NCBI GenBank assembly: GCA_026636295.1
Contig: CP089454.1
Coordinates: 930,001-994,000 of the forward strand
DNA from: Medakamo hakoo
Lineage: Eukaryota > Chlorophyta > Trebouxiophyceae > Coccomyxaceae
Reading direction: 5' to 3'
DNA: 64,000 bases
Part shown: piece after piece, positions 1 through 9,700 of the stretch
How the letters are laid out: each line of letters begins with the position of its first letter
Numbering within the stretch: position 1 is the first letter of the stretch
The notes under the pieces: generated by a model
The model's database searches: none
The model's input: the letters and a program-made list of their open reading frames with translations, nothing else
What the model was told of the DNA's origin: nothing
Position numbers and translations under genes: made by a program

Positions 1-28
1 GACCAAGCCCTCTGCCCTGGCGGCGATC

Positions 29-1435
29 ATGAACGCGCAGCGCGAAGCGGGGCGCGTGCACACACTGTACGCCGAGTGGCGGCCACTCAACAACGCCGCC
101 GACGCGCCGGCGGCGGCCTCGTCCGCAGGCGCCTGGTTTTGGCACTGGGCCGGCGACAAAAAAAGCGCGGCCGCGCTGCCGTCGCCTGCCTGGACGGGGG
201 AAGCGTCTGTGTCTCTGGCGGCCCTGGCGGCGCCGGAGGACGAGGGCGGCGGCGGCGGAGCGAGCGTCGGGCCGGCCAAGGTCGCGCTGCGCCTGGCGAC
301 CAACGTGTGCCCGGGCGAGGGCGGCGGGGCCGGGCGCGCCCCCTGGGCCGGCCCGCCCGCGCCGCACCCGCCCTCGCACGGCGCGGCGTCGACCGCCCCG
401 CCCCGCCCTCCGACCGCCGTCTCGGCGTCCCCCTCCGTCTTGAAGTCCGCGCTCCAGAAAAACGTGCGCCTGGGGCGGGGGGCGGCCGCCGTGCGCCTGG
501 CCCTCCACCTCCTGCGCACCGAGCCGGGCGAGCTGCTGCGCCGGCTGGCGGTCATCATGGTCGAGGACGTGTGCCTCCACCCGTCCCTCCCGCTGTGCGT
601 GTGGGCCATGGCCGCCCACTCCAAGGGCTTCGCCCTGCCGCGCGCCGCCGTCACGGCGCTGCTGCGCGTCGTCTGGCAGCTGGCGGCCTGCAAAGTGCGG
701 GACGACCCGGCGGCCTGGGCGGCCGCGCCGCGCCTGAGCCTGGACGGCTTGTTCGCGGAGGGCGGGCGCGCGGGCGACGCGCCGGCGCCGGCCGCGGCGT
801 CCCTGGCGTCCCAGCTGCCGCCGGAAGCCCGCCTGCTCGTGCGCTCCCTGGCCATCCGCGCCGCGTACGGCGGCATGGCGTGCGACGTCGCCCTGCTCAG
901 AGACGCGGCGGGCGTGTGGGCGGCACGCCTGGCCGGCGCGGCGGGCTTCCCGCCACGCCTGGAGGGCGCCGAGCCGGCGGCCATCCCGGCCGACGACCCG
1001 GGCTTCGCCTGGCTGGCGTACCTGAAAGCGGCGACCGTCTTTACCACGCCGCCCCCGCCGCCCGGCCTGGTCGACGGCCCGGGCGTCGCCTCAGGCCCGC
1101 CGCCCTGCGTCCCCGACGTCCCGCTCTCCGCCATCGACTTCCACGTCTGCGGCATCGCCGACGACGCCATGCTGCTCCCGCCCGTCGCAGCGGCCGCCGC
1201 AGCAGCGGCCGTGCGGGCGGGTGGAGGCGTCGACGGCTCGGAACGGCTGCGCCGGGCCATGTGGCTCTTCCGCTCGTCCATCAACCGGCGCAAGCGCGTC
1301 GTCGACCTGGGCCCGTCCGCGTCCGCGGCCGACAAGGCGGAGAGGGCGGACCTGTTGCCGCTGTGGCGGGTGGCGGCCGGGCCGCTCGACGCCTGGGCGA
1401 CCGACTTTATCAGGCAACGCTTCCCGCCCGGGTAG
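29..1435 (+). CDS. Unrecognised ~468-aa protein, possibly 5'-partial
   Basis: This is an uninterrupted reading frame ending in TAG. The same frame is open leftward to the window edge, so the ATG at 29 may be internal and the true start outside. The N-terminal 120 residues are Ala/Pro/Gly-rich. The conserved-looking core begins near residue 140 with the motif SALQKNVRLG, followed by an amphipathic helical stretch containing RRLAVIMVEDVCLHP. A second block near the C-terminus contains IDFHVCG and MWLFRSSINRRK. The first block vaguely resembles the C-terminal helical region of MgsA/RarA-type AAA proteins (LQK..RR...EDV), but no P-loop is present. I do not assign a function. No signal peptide or membrane segment is evident. 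The gene converges on the sterol dehydrogenase gene, with only 102 bp between stop codons. Confidence 0.6.
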   Translation: MNAQREAGRVHTLYAEWRPLNNAADAPAAASSAGAWFWHWAGDKKSAAALPSPAWTGEASVSLAALAAPEDEGGGGGASVGPAKVALRLATNVCPGEGGGAGRAPWAGPPAPHPPSHGAASTAPPRPPTAVSASPSVLKSALQKNVRLGRGAAAVRLALHLLRTEPGELLRRLAVIMVEDVCLHPSLPLCVWAMAAHSKGFALPRAAVTALLRVVWQLAACKVRDDPAAWAAAPRLSLDGLFAEGGRAGDAPAPAAASLASQLPPEARLLVRSLAIRAAYGGMACDVALLRDAAGVWAARLAGAAGFPPRLEGAEPAAIPADDPGFAWLAYLKAATVFTTPPPPPGLVDGPGVASGPPPCVPDVPLSAIDFHVCGIADDAMLLPPVAAAAAAAAVRAGGGVDGSERLRRAMWLFRSSINRRKRVVDLGPSASAADKAERADLLPLWRVAAGPLDAWATDFIRQRFPPG

Positions 1436-1537
1436 ACATGTTTAGAGAGAAGAAGTGTGTAGAGCCGCCTTGCAATGACATGAAAGCACTCAGTCCCTCC
1501 TTGTGGTGTTGCGTGAGGGGGCGGCGCGCGTCCCTTT

Positions 1538-2830
1538 TCACGCCTTCTTTCCCTTTTTCCCACCACCACCCCGCGCGCCCCGCCCACCACCGTCCGCTCT
1601 CATGTGTGGGAAGAACGCGACCGTCCGCTTCAAACCCTCGTCCACGGACACTAACTTTGAAGGGACGTACCCGAAATCCCGCCCCGCAGCTTTGCAGGAC
1701 AGGCGGCGCGTCGCAGCCGCGATGCGCAGCCGGGCGGGCGTGAAGTCGGAGGGCGGGATGGACACGCCCACCAGTCGCAGCAGGCCGACCACCCAGGCGA
1801 CGAGCGAGGCGATGATGAACAGCGGCAGGAACGGCAGCTTGATGTGCGGGCGGTCGTAGCCCAGGCCCTCAAGCAGGTCGCCCATGAAGCCCCAGAAAGG
1901 GCGCGGGTCGCCGTTGGTGATGAAGTAGGGGCGGCCCGCGGGCGCGGACCTGTGGCCGCGCGCCGCGAGCGCCGCGTCCGCCATCACGTGCGCGGCCGCC
2001 ACGTTGCCCGCGTACGTCCAGTCCATCAAATTGTCGCCTGACCCGATGATGTACTTCATTTTGCCGGCCTTGGCCTTGGAGACGGCCACAGGGACGAGCA
2101 GCGCGTCATGCTCGCCGAAAATGCCAGACGGGCGCAGGGCGGTCACGGCGAGGTGGCCGCCGCCCTTGAGCTTGGCGCCCGCCGCGGCCAGGACCAGGCG
2201 TTCACCCTCAATTTTGGTGGCGGCGTAGTAGTCCATGGGACGGGAGGCGTAGGGGGCGGACTCGTCGACGCCGTCCAGGTCGGACCTGTGTTAAGGTGGG
2301 CGGGCGGGCGTGAGACAGAGGGGCCAGATAAGGATGGGGCGGCGTCCCGCCCCGCCCGCGAGCGGGCGTTGGGGACGGCGGACGGGCACAAACACAACAG
2401 GACATCCCCCCACTCACCCGTCAAAGACGACGGACGCCGAGCTCGTGAACACCAGGCGGGGCACGCCCGCGGCGATGACCGCGTCGATGACGTTGCGGGT
2501 GCCGCCCACGTTGACGGCCGTCATCAGGTCGCGGTTGGCGGCCGACTCGGCGGCGGGCGACGCGGTCGCGCAGTGGAAGACGACGTCCGCGCCCCGCACC
2601 GCGCCGCCGATGGACGCCGGGTCGCGCAGGTCGCCCACGACGTTTTCCACGCGGTCATCGGGGGACGGGCGGACGTCAAAGACGCGGACCGTGCCGTACC
2701 GGCCGTCGGCCAGGAGGGCGTCGACGAGGTGGCGGCCCAAGAAGCCTGCGCCGCCCGTGACGACGGCCGTCCACCCGCCGCCCTTGGATGGGGCGGGCGC
2801 CGCGGCTGCGGTGCGTTTCTTAGGAGCCAT
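1538..2830 (-). CDS. 3beta-hydroxysteroid dehydrogenase / sterol-4alpha-carboxylate 3-dehydrogenase (decarboxylating)
   Basis: Two exons, complement(1538..2285, 2418..2830), encode 386 aa; the intron is 132 bp, phase 2. It is an extended short-chain dehydrogenase. TGGAGFLG near residue 25 is the NAD(P)-binding TGxxGxxG motif, DLRDPAS follows, and YYAATK supplies the catalytic YxxxK just after the splice junction. The family oxidises and decarboxylates 4alpha-carboxysterols during C4 demethylation in the ER. A hydrophobic segment (LPLFIIASLVAWVVGLL) follows the catalytic domain. The C-terminus KGKKA fits a KxKxx ER-retrieval signal. The ATG at 2830 lies in a strong context (A at -3, G at +4) and sits inside the last codons of the upstream PET100-like gene on the same strand. 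The pair may therefore be read from one mRNA. The family assignment is secure; the exact substrate is inferred. Confidence 0.88.
2820..2830 (-). other. 11-nt coding overlap between two genes
   Basis: The TAA stop of the PET100-like frame (2822..2820) lies 6 nt beyond the first base of the downstream gene's ATG codon (2830..2828), in a different frame. The shared bases read ATGGCTCCTAA on the minus strand. This is direct sequence evidence of overlapping coding regions on one strand. Either one bicistronic mRNA serves both frames, or the second gene has its own promoter inside the first. Confidence 0.75.
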
Positions 2831-3289
2831 GCTTGGACGCGTTGTCGCGGGCGATGCCGTGCACGGTTTCAGGCGGTGGCGGGCGGGGGCCTTCGGGCGG
2901 GTACACGACGTACGAGCGCTGTGGGGGGGGGGGGGGGGATGGAGATGGTCAGGGGGCCGGCGCGAGCGCGCGGGTGCGAAGACAAAAAAAAACACCGCCC
3001 TCTCATTCATCCCTCACCTCTTTGATGATCGCGTTCAGCACGTCCGTATTGGTGACGACGGTCCAGGTCAGGACGGCCGGGATGGTGACGTACAGGGCGA
3101 ATTTGAAGGCCTGTTGTAGGGGCGGGGAGGGAAGGGAATTTGTCAGTCGCGAAAAAACAAGCCGATCTGCTGGCCGGGCGTCGGTCCGCCTGGCTGGACG
3201 CCCGGCGCTGCTTCGGCCGGGCTGCGGAGTGGGGTGTGGCCTAGGTCGTCGGCAAGACAACGTACCTCAAAGCTCTTGGCCCGCACCAT
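2820..3289 (-). CDS. PET100-like small membrane protein (cytochrome c oxidase assembly)
   Basis: Three small exons, complement(2820..2918, 3018..3110, 3266..3289), encode 71 aa. All junctions are phase 0 with GT/AG ends, and the introns are 99 and 155 bp. The protein starts MVRAKSFEAFKFALYV. It has a single transmembrane segment (FALYVTIPAVLTWTVV) and then a basic/Pro-rich tail with YVVYPPEGPRPPPPE. Size, the N-terminal F-x-F-x-LY pattern, one helix and a PP motif in the tail match PET100, an inner-mitochondrial-membrane chaperone of complex IV assembly. Such short proteins are hard to place, so another small membrane protein is possible. The start has a weak context (C at -3). No other ATG occurs in the spliced message before the ATG of the downstream sterol dehydrogenase, which overlaps this gene's end. 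Confidence 0.62.
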
Positions 3290-3450
3290 AAGCTGCGGGA
3301 CGGGCGAGAAGCGAGAAAAGAGCGAAACAGACGAGTGCGCGCCTCTCACTCTGTTGTTCGGCCGAAAAGCAATTGCGCGCCGCCGCCGCTTCTCCCCTCT
3401 CGCACCGGGCGCCAAACAGGAGAGCGCGGCCCGACCCTTCCTGCACACTG
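3290..3450. promoter_or_regulatory. Divergent promoter spacer, 161 bp
   Basis: This spacer lies between the start codons of the PET100-like/sterol dehydrogenase unit (leftward) and the TBL2-like gene (rightward). It must hold both 5' leaders and promoters. I see no TATA box. Confidence 0.4.
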
Positions 3451-4870
3451 ATGGCCGCCCAGGCCTGGGCGTCCCTGAGCCCTGCGGCGCGCACGGCCGT
3501 GTGCGGCATTGGTGAGTTTTGGCCGAGCGCACAGTGCGTGCCGCTCGGCCGCGCACAGTCTCGCGCGCCCCAACCTTCCACTCACCTTCTCCATCCCCGA
3601 TCCCCGGACACGTCCAGGCCTCTCCCTCGCACTCTCGGCCGCCCGCATCCTGCTGGCCTTACTGGCCTTCACCCGGTCCCTGGCGCCCGTCAAAGCCGCG
3701 GCCAAAGCGCCGGGACCGCCTGAAAAACAAACACGACGCGTTCCAGCCGCCGACGCGGCGCGCGCCCGCCGGACTCCGGCCACGACGCCCGCTGCGTCGT
3801 CCACGCCGTCCTTGACAAAGGCCACCACGCACCACCCGTCCCCGCTGCACCTGGCCAGCCTGAAAGGCCACGACGCGGGCACCGGCGGCGTGAGTGCTCT
3901 CGCCTGGTCGGCGTGCGGCAGCCGCCTGGCCAGCGCGGGCGCGGACCGCGCCGTTCGCGTGGCGGGCGTCCCGCCTGACCCTGCGACCGCCCGCCCCAGC
4001 GCGCCGGTGAAGCGTGGCCTCACCGCGCCCGCCGTCGGCGTCGCGTTCGTGCCCCAAGCCAGCGCCGCCACGCCCGCTGTCGCCGTCTTGACCCGGGGCG
4101 GCGCCGACGCGCCGGCCCTGGCCGCCCTGGGCCAGAGCAAAACGCCGCTCTGGTCCCTGCCCGCGCCGGGCGACGCGTCTTTCTTGGGCGGCCACCGCGC
4201 GCTGGCCGTGCGCACGGGCGCGGGCGTCCTCGCCATCGCGTCCGAAAAAACGCAGCTGGAGGTGTTCTCGCTGCCGGCGTCGGGCGCGGCGCCGACCCGC
4301 CTGGCATCCATTGACACGGCCGGCGTCCGCACGCACGACCTGGCCGTGTCGGGCAATGGGGCCTGGGTCGCTGCCGCGACCTTCGCGCCCGACGTCCGCC
4401 TGCACGCGGTCGTGCAGGGCGGGCGGGTGGTGCGCGGGCCCGCCTTGTCGGGCCACGCGGGCCAGGTGCTGGCCGTGACGGTCTCCGCCGACGGGTCGGC
4501 CGCCGCCACGTCCTGCCGGGACGGGTCCGTCGCCGCCTGGACGCTGCCGCGCTGGACGCGGCACGACACAGAGGAGACGGGCCCGCCCGCGCAGTTGCGC
4601 TGGCGTGCGCCCGCGCCCGTCCCCGCCGGGTTTGCTTACCGCCGCCTGGCCCTCGACCCATCCGGCGCTGTTTTAGCGGCCGGCACGGACCGCGGCGACA
4701 TCCACTTTTTGGACGCGGCGACGGGCGCCTTGCTGGGCGCCGTCGAACCCGCGCACGCGGGCGCCGTGACCGCGCTGGAGTGGAAGGGCAAGGGCCGGAA
4801 AGCCGTGCTCGCGTCCGCAGGCGAGGACGGCGCTGTCCACCTGTGGTCGGCGCCAGAGAGCATTTTTTAG
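3451..4870 (+). CDS. TBL2-like WD40 protein, membrane anchored
   Basis: Two exons, 3451..3511 and 3618..4870, encode 437 aa; the 106-bp intron is phase 1. The N-terminus carries a hydrophobic segment made across the splice junction (GLSLALSAARILLALLAF), followed by a basic linker. About six WD40 blades follow, starting at SLKGHDAGTGGVSALAWS. The block NGAWVAAATFAPDVRLH...LSGHAGQVLAVTVSADG strongly resembles the same blade in transducin beta-like 2, an ER-anchored WD40 protein linked in animals to PERK and the stress response. The last blade ends GEDGAVHLWSAP. A TGTAA element lies about 43 nt past the stop (4913..4917). It converges with the CBS-domain gene, 111 bp away. The family is clear; its role in an alga is not known to me. 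Confidence 0.8.
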
Positions 4871-4981
4871 GTGGAGAATTTGTGTGTAGGCCGCAGCAGG
4901 AGAGAGAGGATTTGTAAAAACAATGAGACACAATTTGCAACCCACCCCACCCCACCCCCACCCACCCCCCCGGGGGGTTTC

Positions 4982-6332
4982 TCATTCCGCCGCGACCACC
5001 TTTAAAATGTCCGTCAGCGTGATGACGCCCGTCGGCCGGCCATCCCCATCGCACACGTACACCCGGTGCGTGCCCGACTCGGCCAAGCGGCTGATGACTT
5101 CCCCCAACGGCGTGGAGGGAGACACGACCTCCACCCGGAGCGGGTGGGCGCCAGGGCCCGCGTCGGGCGCGCGCACGCCCCACGCCGCCGCGGATTTCGC
5201 GGGGCCGCCGCTCACGGAGACAGCCGTTTTGGCGGCGTGCAGCGGCGCGCGGGCGGGCCGCGTGGACAGGTAGGCGAGCGTGGGTTGGGCCAGCGCCGCC
5301 AAGCCGTCGGGCCGCATGCCGCGCAGGTCGGCCGTGGAGAGCGTGGCGGCGAGCGTCCCCGCGCCCGGCCCCCTTGTTTCCAGCACGGCTGCGGCGGACA
5401 CGACGCCCTCCGACGAGAAGAGGGACGCAAACGCCAGGGCGGTCGGCATGTCCGCCGGCACAGAGACGACGGGCGAGGAGATGAGGCCCGGGACGTCAGA
5501 GACGGGCGTGGAGGACAGGCCGCCGCCGGCCACTCCGTTTCCGCCGTGCTTGGCCAAGAAACGGATGATGTCGCTCTGCGAGACGACCGCGACGACGCGC
5601 ACGTCCGTCGGGTCGGCGCCTGGAGGCAACGGCGCACCTGAAGCGTCTGCAAACGCCGGCTGGGGCTCGCCCGGCAGGCCCGCGCCGGGGCAGGCGCCCA
5701 CGGCCGCGTCCTGGAAGTCATACACTGCCACGCGGTGGCACGGCGCCGCGCCGCCGCCGCCCCGCAACAGCCCGTCCCTCACGACATCCAGCAGCGACAC
5801 CCCCTCCGACGCAGCTAAGACCAGCGATCCGTCATTGGCGCGGCGGGTGTCGCGGACGCGTGTTGTCTCTAAGCGCGCGCCCGCGCGCAGCAAGTTTTCC
5901 GCCCGGCCGCCGGGGGTCGGGTCGTCCATCAGCGACGCCCAGCCGAGCACGGCGCGCAGGACGTCGGAGACGGAGATGAAGCCAACGCAGCGGGAGGAGT
6001 TGGCGGCAAAGACGGGTGCGCTGAGGATGCCGTGCGTGTCTAAAACGCGCAGGACGGCGGACAAGGGCTGGAGGCGGGAGGGAGGGGATGAGGGGTGGGG
6101 AGTGGGAGCAGGATGGCGCGGAGGGACAGGCACACGCACGCAGCCCGTCCGGCGGCCGCAACCCCACCAATTCCCACGCCCTCACTTCACCCACCTGTGC
6201 ATCCGACACGGACACGACCGTGGACGGCGGCCTCGCCGCAAGAAAATCGGCCAGGCTGGTCCGGGCGAGGGCGTGCTGGAGGGTGGAGCCGGACATGGGC
6301 GCGTCGCCATCGTCAGAAGAGGACGACGGCAT
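4982..6332 (-). CDS. CBS-domain protein, AMPK-gamma/SNF4 (PV42)-like
   Basis: Two exons, complement(4982..6067, 6195..6332), encode 407 aa; the 127-bp intron is phase 0. Four CBS motifs are visible. The first is VVSVSDAQPLSAVLRVLD...GFISVSDVLRAVL, which spans the junction. The second ends VVAVVSQSDIIRFLAKH. The third, SSPVVSVPADMPTALAFA, ends at STADLRGM. The fourth, VEVVSPSTPLGEVISRL, ends GVITLTDILKVV. Tandem CBS pairs of this kind bind adenine nucleotides. The layout matches plant PV42/SNF4-type regulatory subunits of SnRK1 and related kinases. The ATG at 6332 was preferred because it gives a compact acidic N-terminus (MPSSSSDDGD). An in-frame ATG 72 nt upstream is possible. Kinase partnership is inferred from family only. 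Confidence 0.8.
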
Positions 6333-6720
6333 GGCGCGGGGACTTTGATTCAACGCACGCAGTCGCTGGGCAGTTGTGAGATCGAGCGAGCACGGCCGCA
6401 GCACCCGGCGGCGCTAGGCGCAATGTGGTTCCGGGAAGGTCAAAACGAAAAATGACACTGACGACGCGGAGTCGCTGCGCAACGAACACTCAAGAGAATC
6501 CCCCGTGCATCCGCGCGCCTTGCGCGGCGCGCACTGGCACGCACACGCACTCCGCCAGTTGCCCGGCCTGGCATAGCTTGAGACGACGTATCAGGCTTCC
6601 TGATCCGGGCGTGGGTGGGCGCGCAAACTCAGGAACCGCTCCAGGCCGGGCGCTCCCCGCGCACCGCGCCCGCTTTCCAACCCACCACTCCAGTGCCCCA
6701 CTCCCAAAAAAAAAAAAACC
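6333..6720. other. Divergent intergenic region
   Basis: 388 bp separate the CBS gene (leftward) from the DNA polymerase gene (rightward). The right end carries an A-run (12 A) immediately before the polymerase ATG. No open frame with recognisable homology and no RNA gene is seen. It presumably holds two promoters. Confidence 0.5.
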
Positions 6721-9700
6721 ATGCCCCTCGTCGCCCACCTCCTCCTGGACGGCAGCCGCCTGCCCGGCCCGGCCGGCTCGCTGGCCCTAGGGCCCGCGGC
6801 CCAGTCCCCGACCTGGCTGACGCGGGACTTGCTGCTGGGCGCGGTGCCGGCCGGGACGAGCCCTGCCACGCTCCGCGCGCTGGCCGCCGCGCTCCCGGCC
6901 GACCGGCTTGTGGCCTTGGCCGCGGGAGGGTCGGCCAAGGGCGCGTACGTGACGGCGGGGGAAGGCGCCGGCCTGACGATCGCCAGCCCTGAAGGCCCGT
7001 CCGGCCCCGCGTCCACGGCGACGCTGCCGCCGGGCGGGGCCGGCCGCGCGCCGTCCGGCTCCGTCCTCACATTTCCCGGCGGCCGGTTTGGCGTGCGCTT
7101 GGAGGCCATGACCCGGGAGGCGTGGGCGGCGGCGCAAGCGCCTCATGTTGCGCCCGCGGTGCCGCCGGCTCGACCACCGGCGCCGCCGCCCGCGCGCCGC
7201 CGGCACACGGCGCCCGACCACACAGCGTTTGTCAAAACACTCGCGGCCGCGCACAAGCCGGGCGGTCCGCTCTCCTCCCTGCGCGTCGCCGTGTTGAACG
7301 TGGCGCACGGTAAAAAGGGGGCGGAAGTGGCGGCGGGCCTGGGCGCGGCGGTCGCGTGGCTGGCCGACGACGACCCGCTGGACGGCGGGTGGCCGGCCTC
7401 GCAACGGGCGATGGTGAGCGGCCGCGGCGGCGGCGAACCGCCCTCGCCGCCGCCCGCCCCGCCCTTCACGCACGTCGTCATCGACGCCCTGGACTCTGGC
7501 TTCCTATCCACCTTTACTAAGAACCGGCTGCGGGCGGCGGGCTTGCTGCCGCCGCCGGGCACGGCCGCTGGTGCGTCGTGGGCCCCCCCGCCCGGCACGC
7601 CGCCCGTGCTGCCCTTCTCCTGGCTGACCGACTGCAACAAAGCCCGCGCCGTCGTGGATGCGGCGCCTGTGTCCGCTGCATTCGTTGCCGCCATCTTGCA
7701 AGCCGAGGCGGACGCGGCGGCGGACGCGGCGGAGCGCAAGGCCGCGGCCGAGGCGGGCGCGCGGAAGCGGGCGGCGGCAGCAGAGGCGCGGGCCACGCCG
7801 CGCGCGAAACGCGGGGCGCGCGCCCACGCCGGGTACGGCAACAAACCCACGCCTGCCGCCGCTGCTGCAGCTGCTGCGGCTGCTGCGGCTGCTGCGGCTG
7901 CTGCGGCTACTGCGGCTACTGCGACTGCTGCGCCCGTTCCCATCGTCCCCATCTGGCCGCCCAAGGGCGAGGACGACGACGGCGAGGCATCGGGCGGCGA
8001 CGCGGGCGGGGGCGGTGGTGGCTGCCCACCACCCCACCCACCCGCACTGCCACCCACCCAGCAGATCGCGCCCGAAGACGCGTGCGCCATGGTCGCCGCC
8101 GCTGCGACGGCGTACGCCGCCTACGCGCCCGGCCACACCAGTGCTCCCTCTCCGACCACCCCACCCCGTTTCAAGTGGACGGGCGGCGACTCTGGCCACA
8201 CCTGGGGCGCCGGCGACGTGTGGGTCGAACCCTTCACCGCGGCCGGCATCAAAGACACGCTGGACAAGCTGTACAAGTTCTGGGCGCCCTGGCGGTCGAA
8301 AGTCAAGGCCAAGTCCGCGGAAGCGGCGGCGGCCGGCGCGGTGCTGAGCCCGGGCACGGCTGCGGAGGCGGCGGACGAAGGGACGGAGAGTGAAGGGTCG
8401 GGCTCGGACGACGACGGCGGCGGCGCGGCCGCTGCTGCTGCGACCGCGTCCGCCCGCCGCCGCGCCATCAACACCGTCTGCGCCCACCCGGCCTGCGCCC
8501 TGCGCCCCTACTGCATCGTCGACATGCTGACCCGCGCCGAAGCCCTGTACACAAAACAGGGCGCGGACTTTTTTCGCGGGCGCAACCTGCGCCACGGGAT
8601 CGAGGCCGTCGCGTCCTGGACGCGGCCCCTCAACACGCTGGACGACGTCAAGGGCCTGCACCGCCCCGGCCTGCCCGACGCCAAGCTGGGCGTGAAGACC
8701 GTGGAAAAGGTGTGGGAGGTCCTGGCGACGGGCAAGCTGGACCGCCTGAACGCGGCGCTGGCCGACCCGGCCACGGTCGCGCGCAAGGCCCTGGCCAAAA
8801 TCTGGGGCGTCGGCGAAACGACGGCCGGCCGGTGGGTGGCGGCGGGCATCACGAGCGTGGCCGACCTGCGCGCTGAGGTGTCCAAGCCGGGCGGCGGCCG
8901 GGTCGGCGCCCTGACCATCAACCAGGCGCTCGGCCTGAAACACTACGACGACTTTTGCGCCCGCATCCCGGCGGACGAAGTGCGCGCGGTCCTGGCCGCC
9001 GCGCGCGCCGCGGCGTTTGACGCGCTGGGCTGCGACGCCGACGGCTACCCGCTCGACGGGTCGCCCGGCCGCCGGTCCCCCGGCGCTGTGCCCGCCCACG
9101 TCCGCGCGTGCGGGTCCTGGCTGCGCGCGAACGCGGCGGCCGACATCCCGGCCGCCGCCGCTGGCCTGGCGGCCGCGCGCCAGGCGACGTACGGGGACAT
9201 CGACCTGCTGATCGCGCCGCCGCCGCCGCCGCCGCCGCAGACGGCGCGACGCGCGACGGACGGCGAGCCTTCGACGGGCGCCCCCGTCCACCGGGACGAG
9301 CGCACCGACTCGGACGACGGTGAGTCGTCTAAAAAGACGAAACGCACGACGTCGCGTGGCGCGTCCACGGCCGGCGCCGCGTCCGCCCAGGCGGCCATGG
9401 ACCGGGCGCTGCTCATGGAAGGCACGCGGTCCGCGACGGAGGCCAACCACGCGCTGCTGCGGGCGGTGCTGGAAGGCATTGCGGCCCGCGGCTTTGAGGT
9501 CGAGGCCGCCAACAGCGAGGCTTGGTACGCGCCGACGCCGCGCCGCCTGGCCCACAAAGTCGACCGCGCCACGCTGGCCGACGAGGGCGAGGGTGCGCCC
9601 CTGCTGTCCCCGCCGCCGGGGGCCAGGTCGGGCGGCGCGGACGCGGCGGGCGCGCCCGGGTCGTGGATGGGCGCCGTGCGCCTGCCGCCCGGGCACCCGG

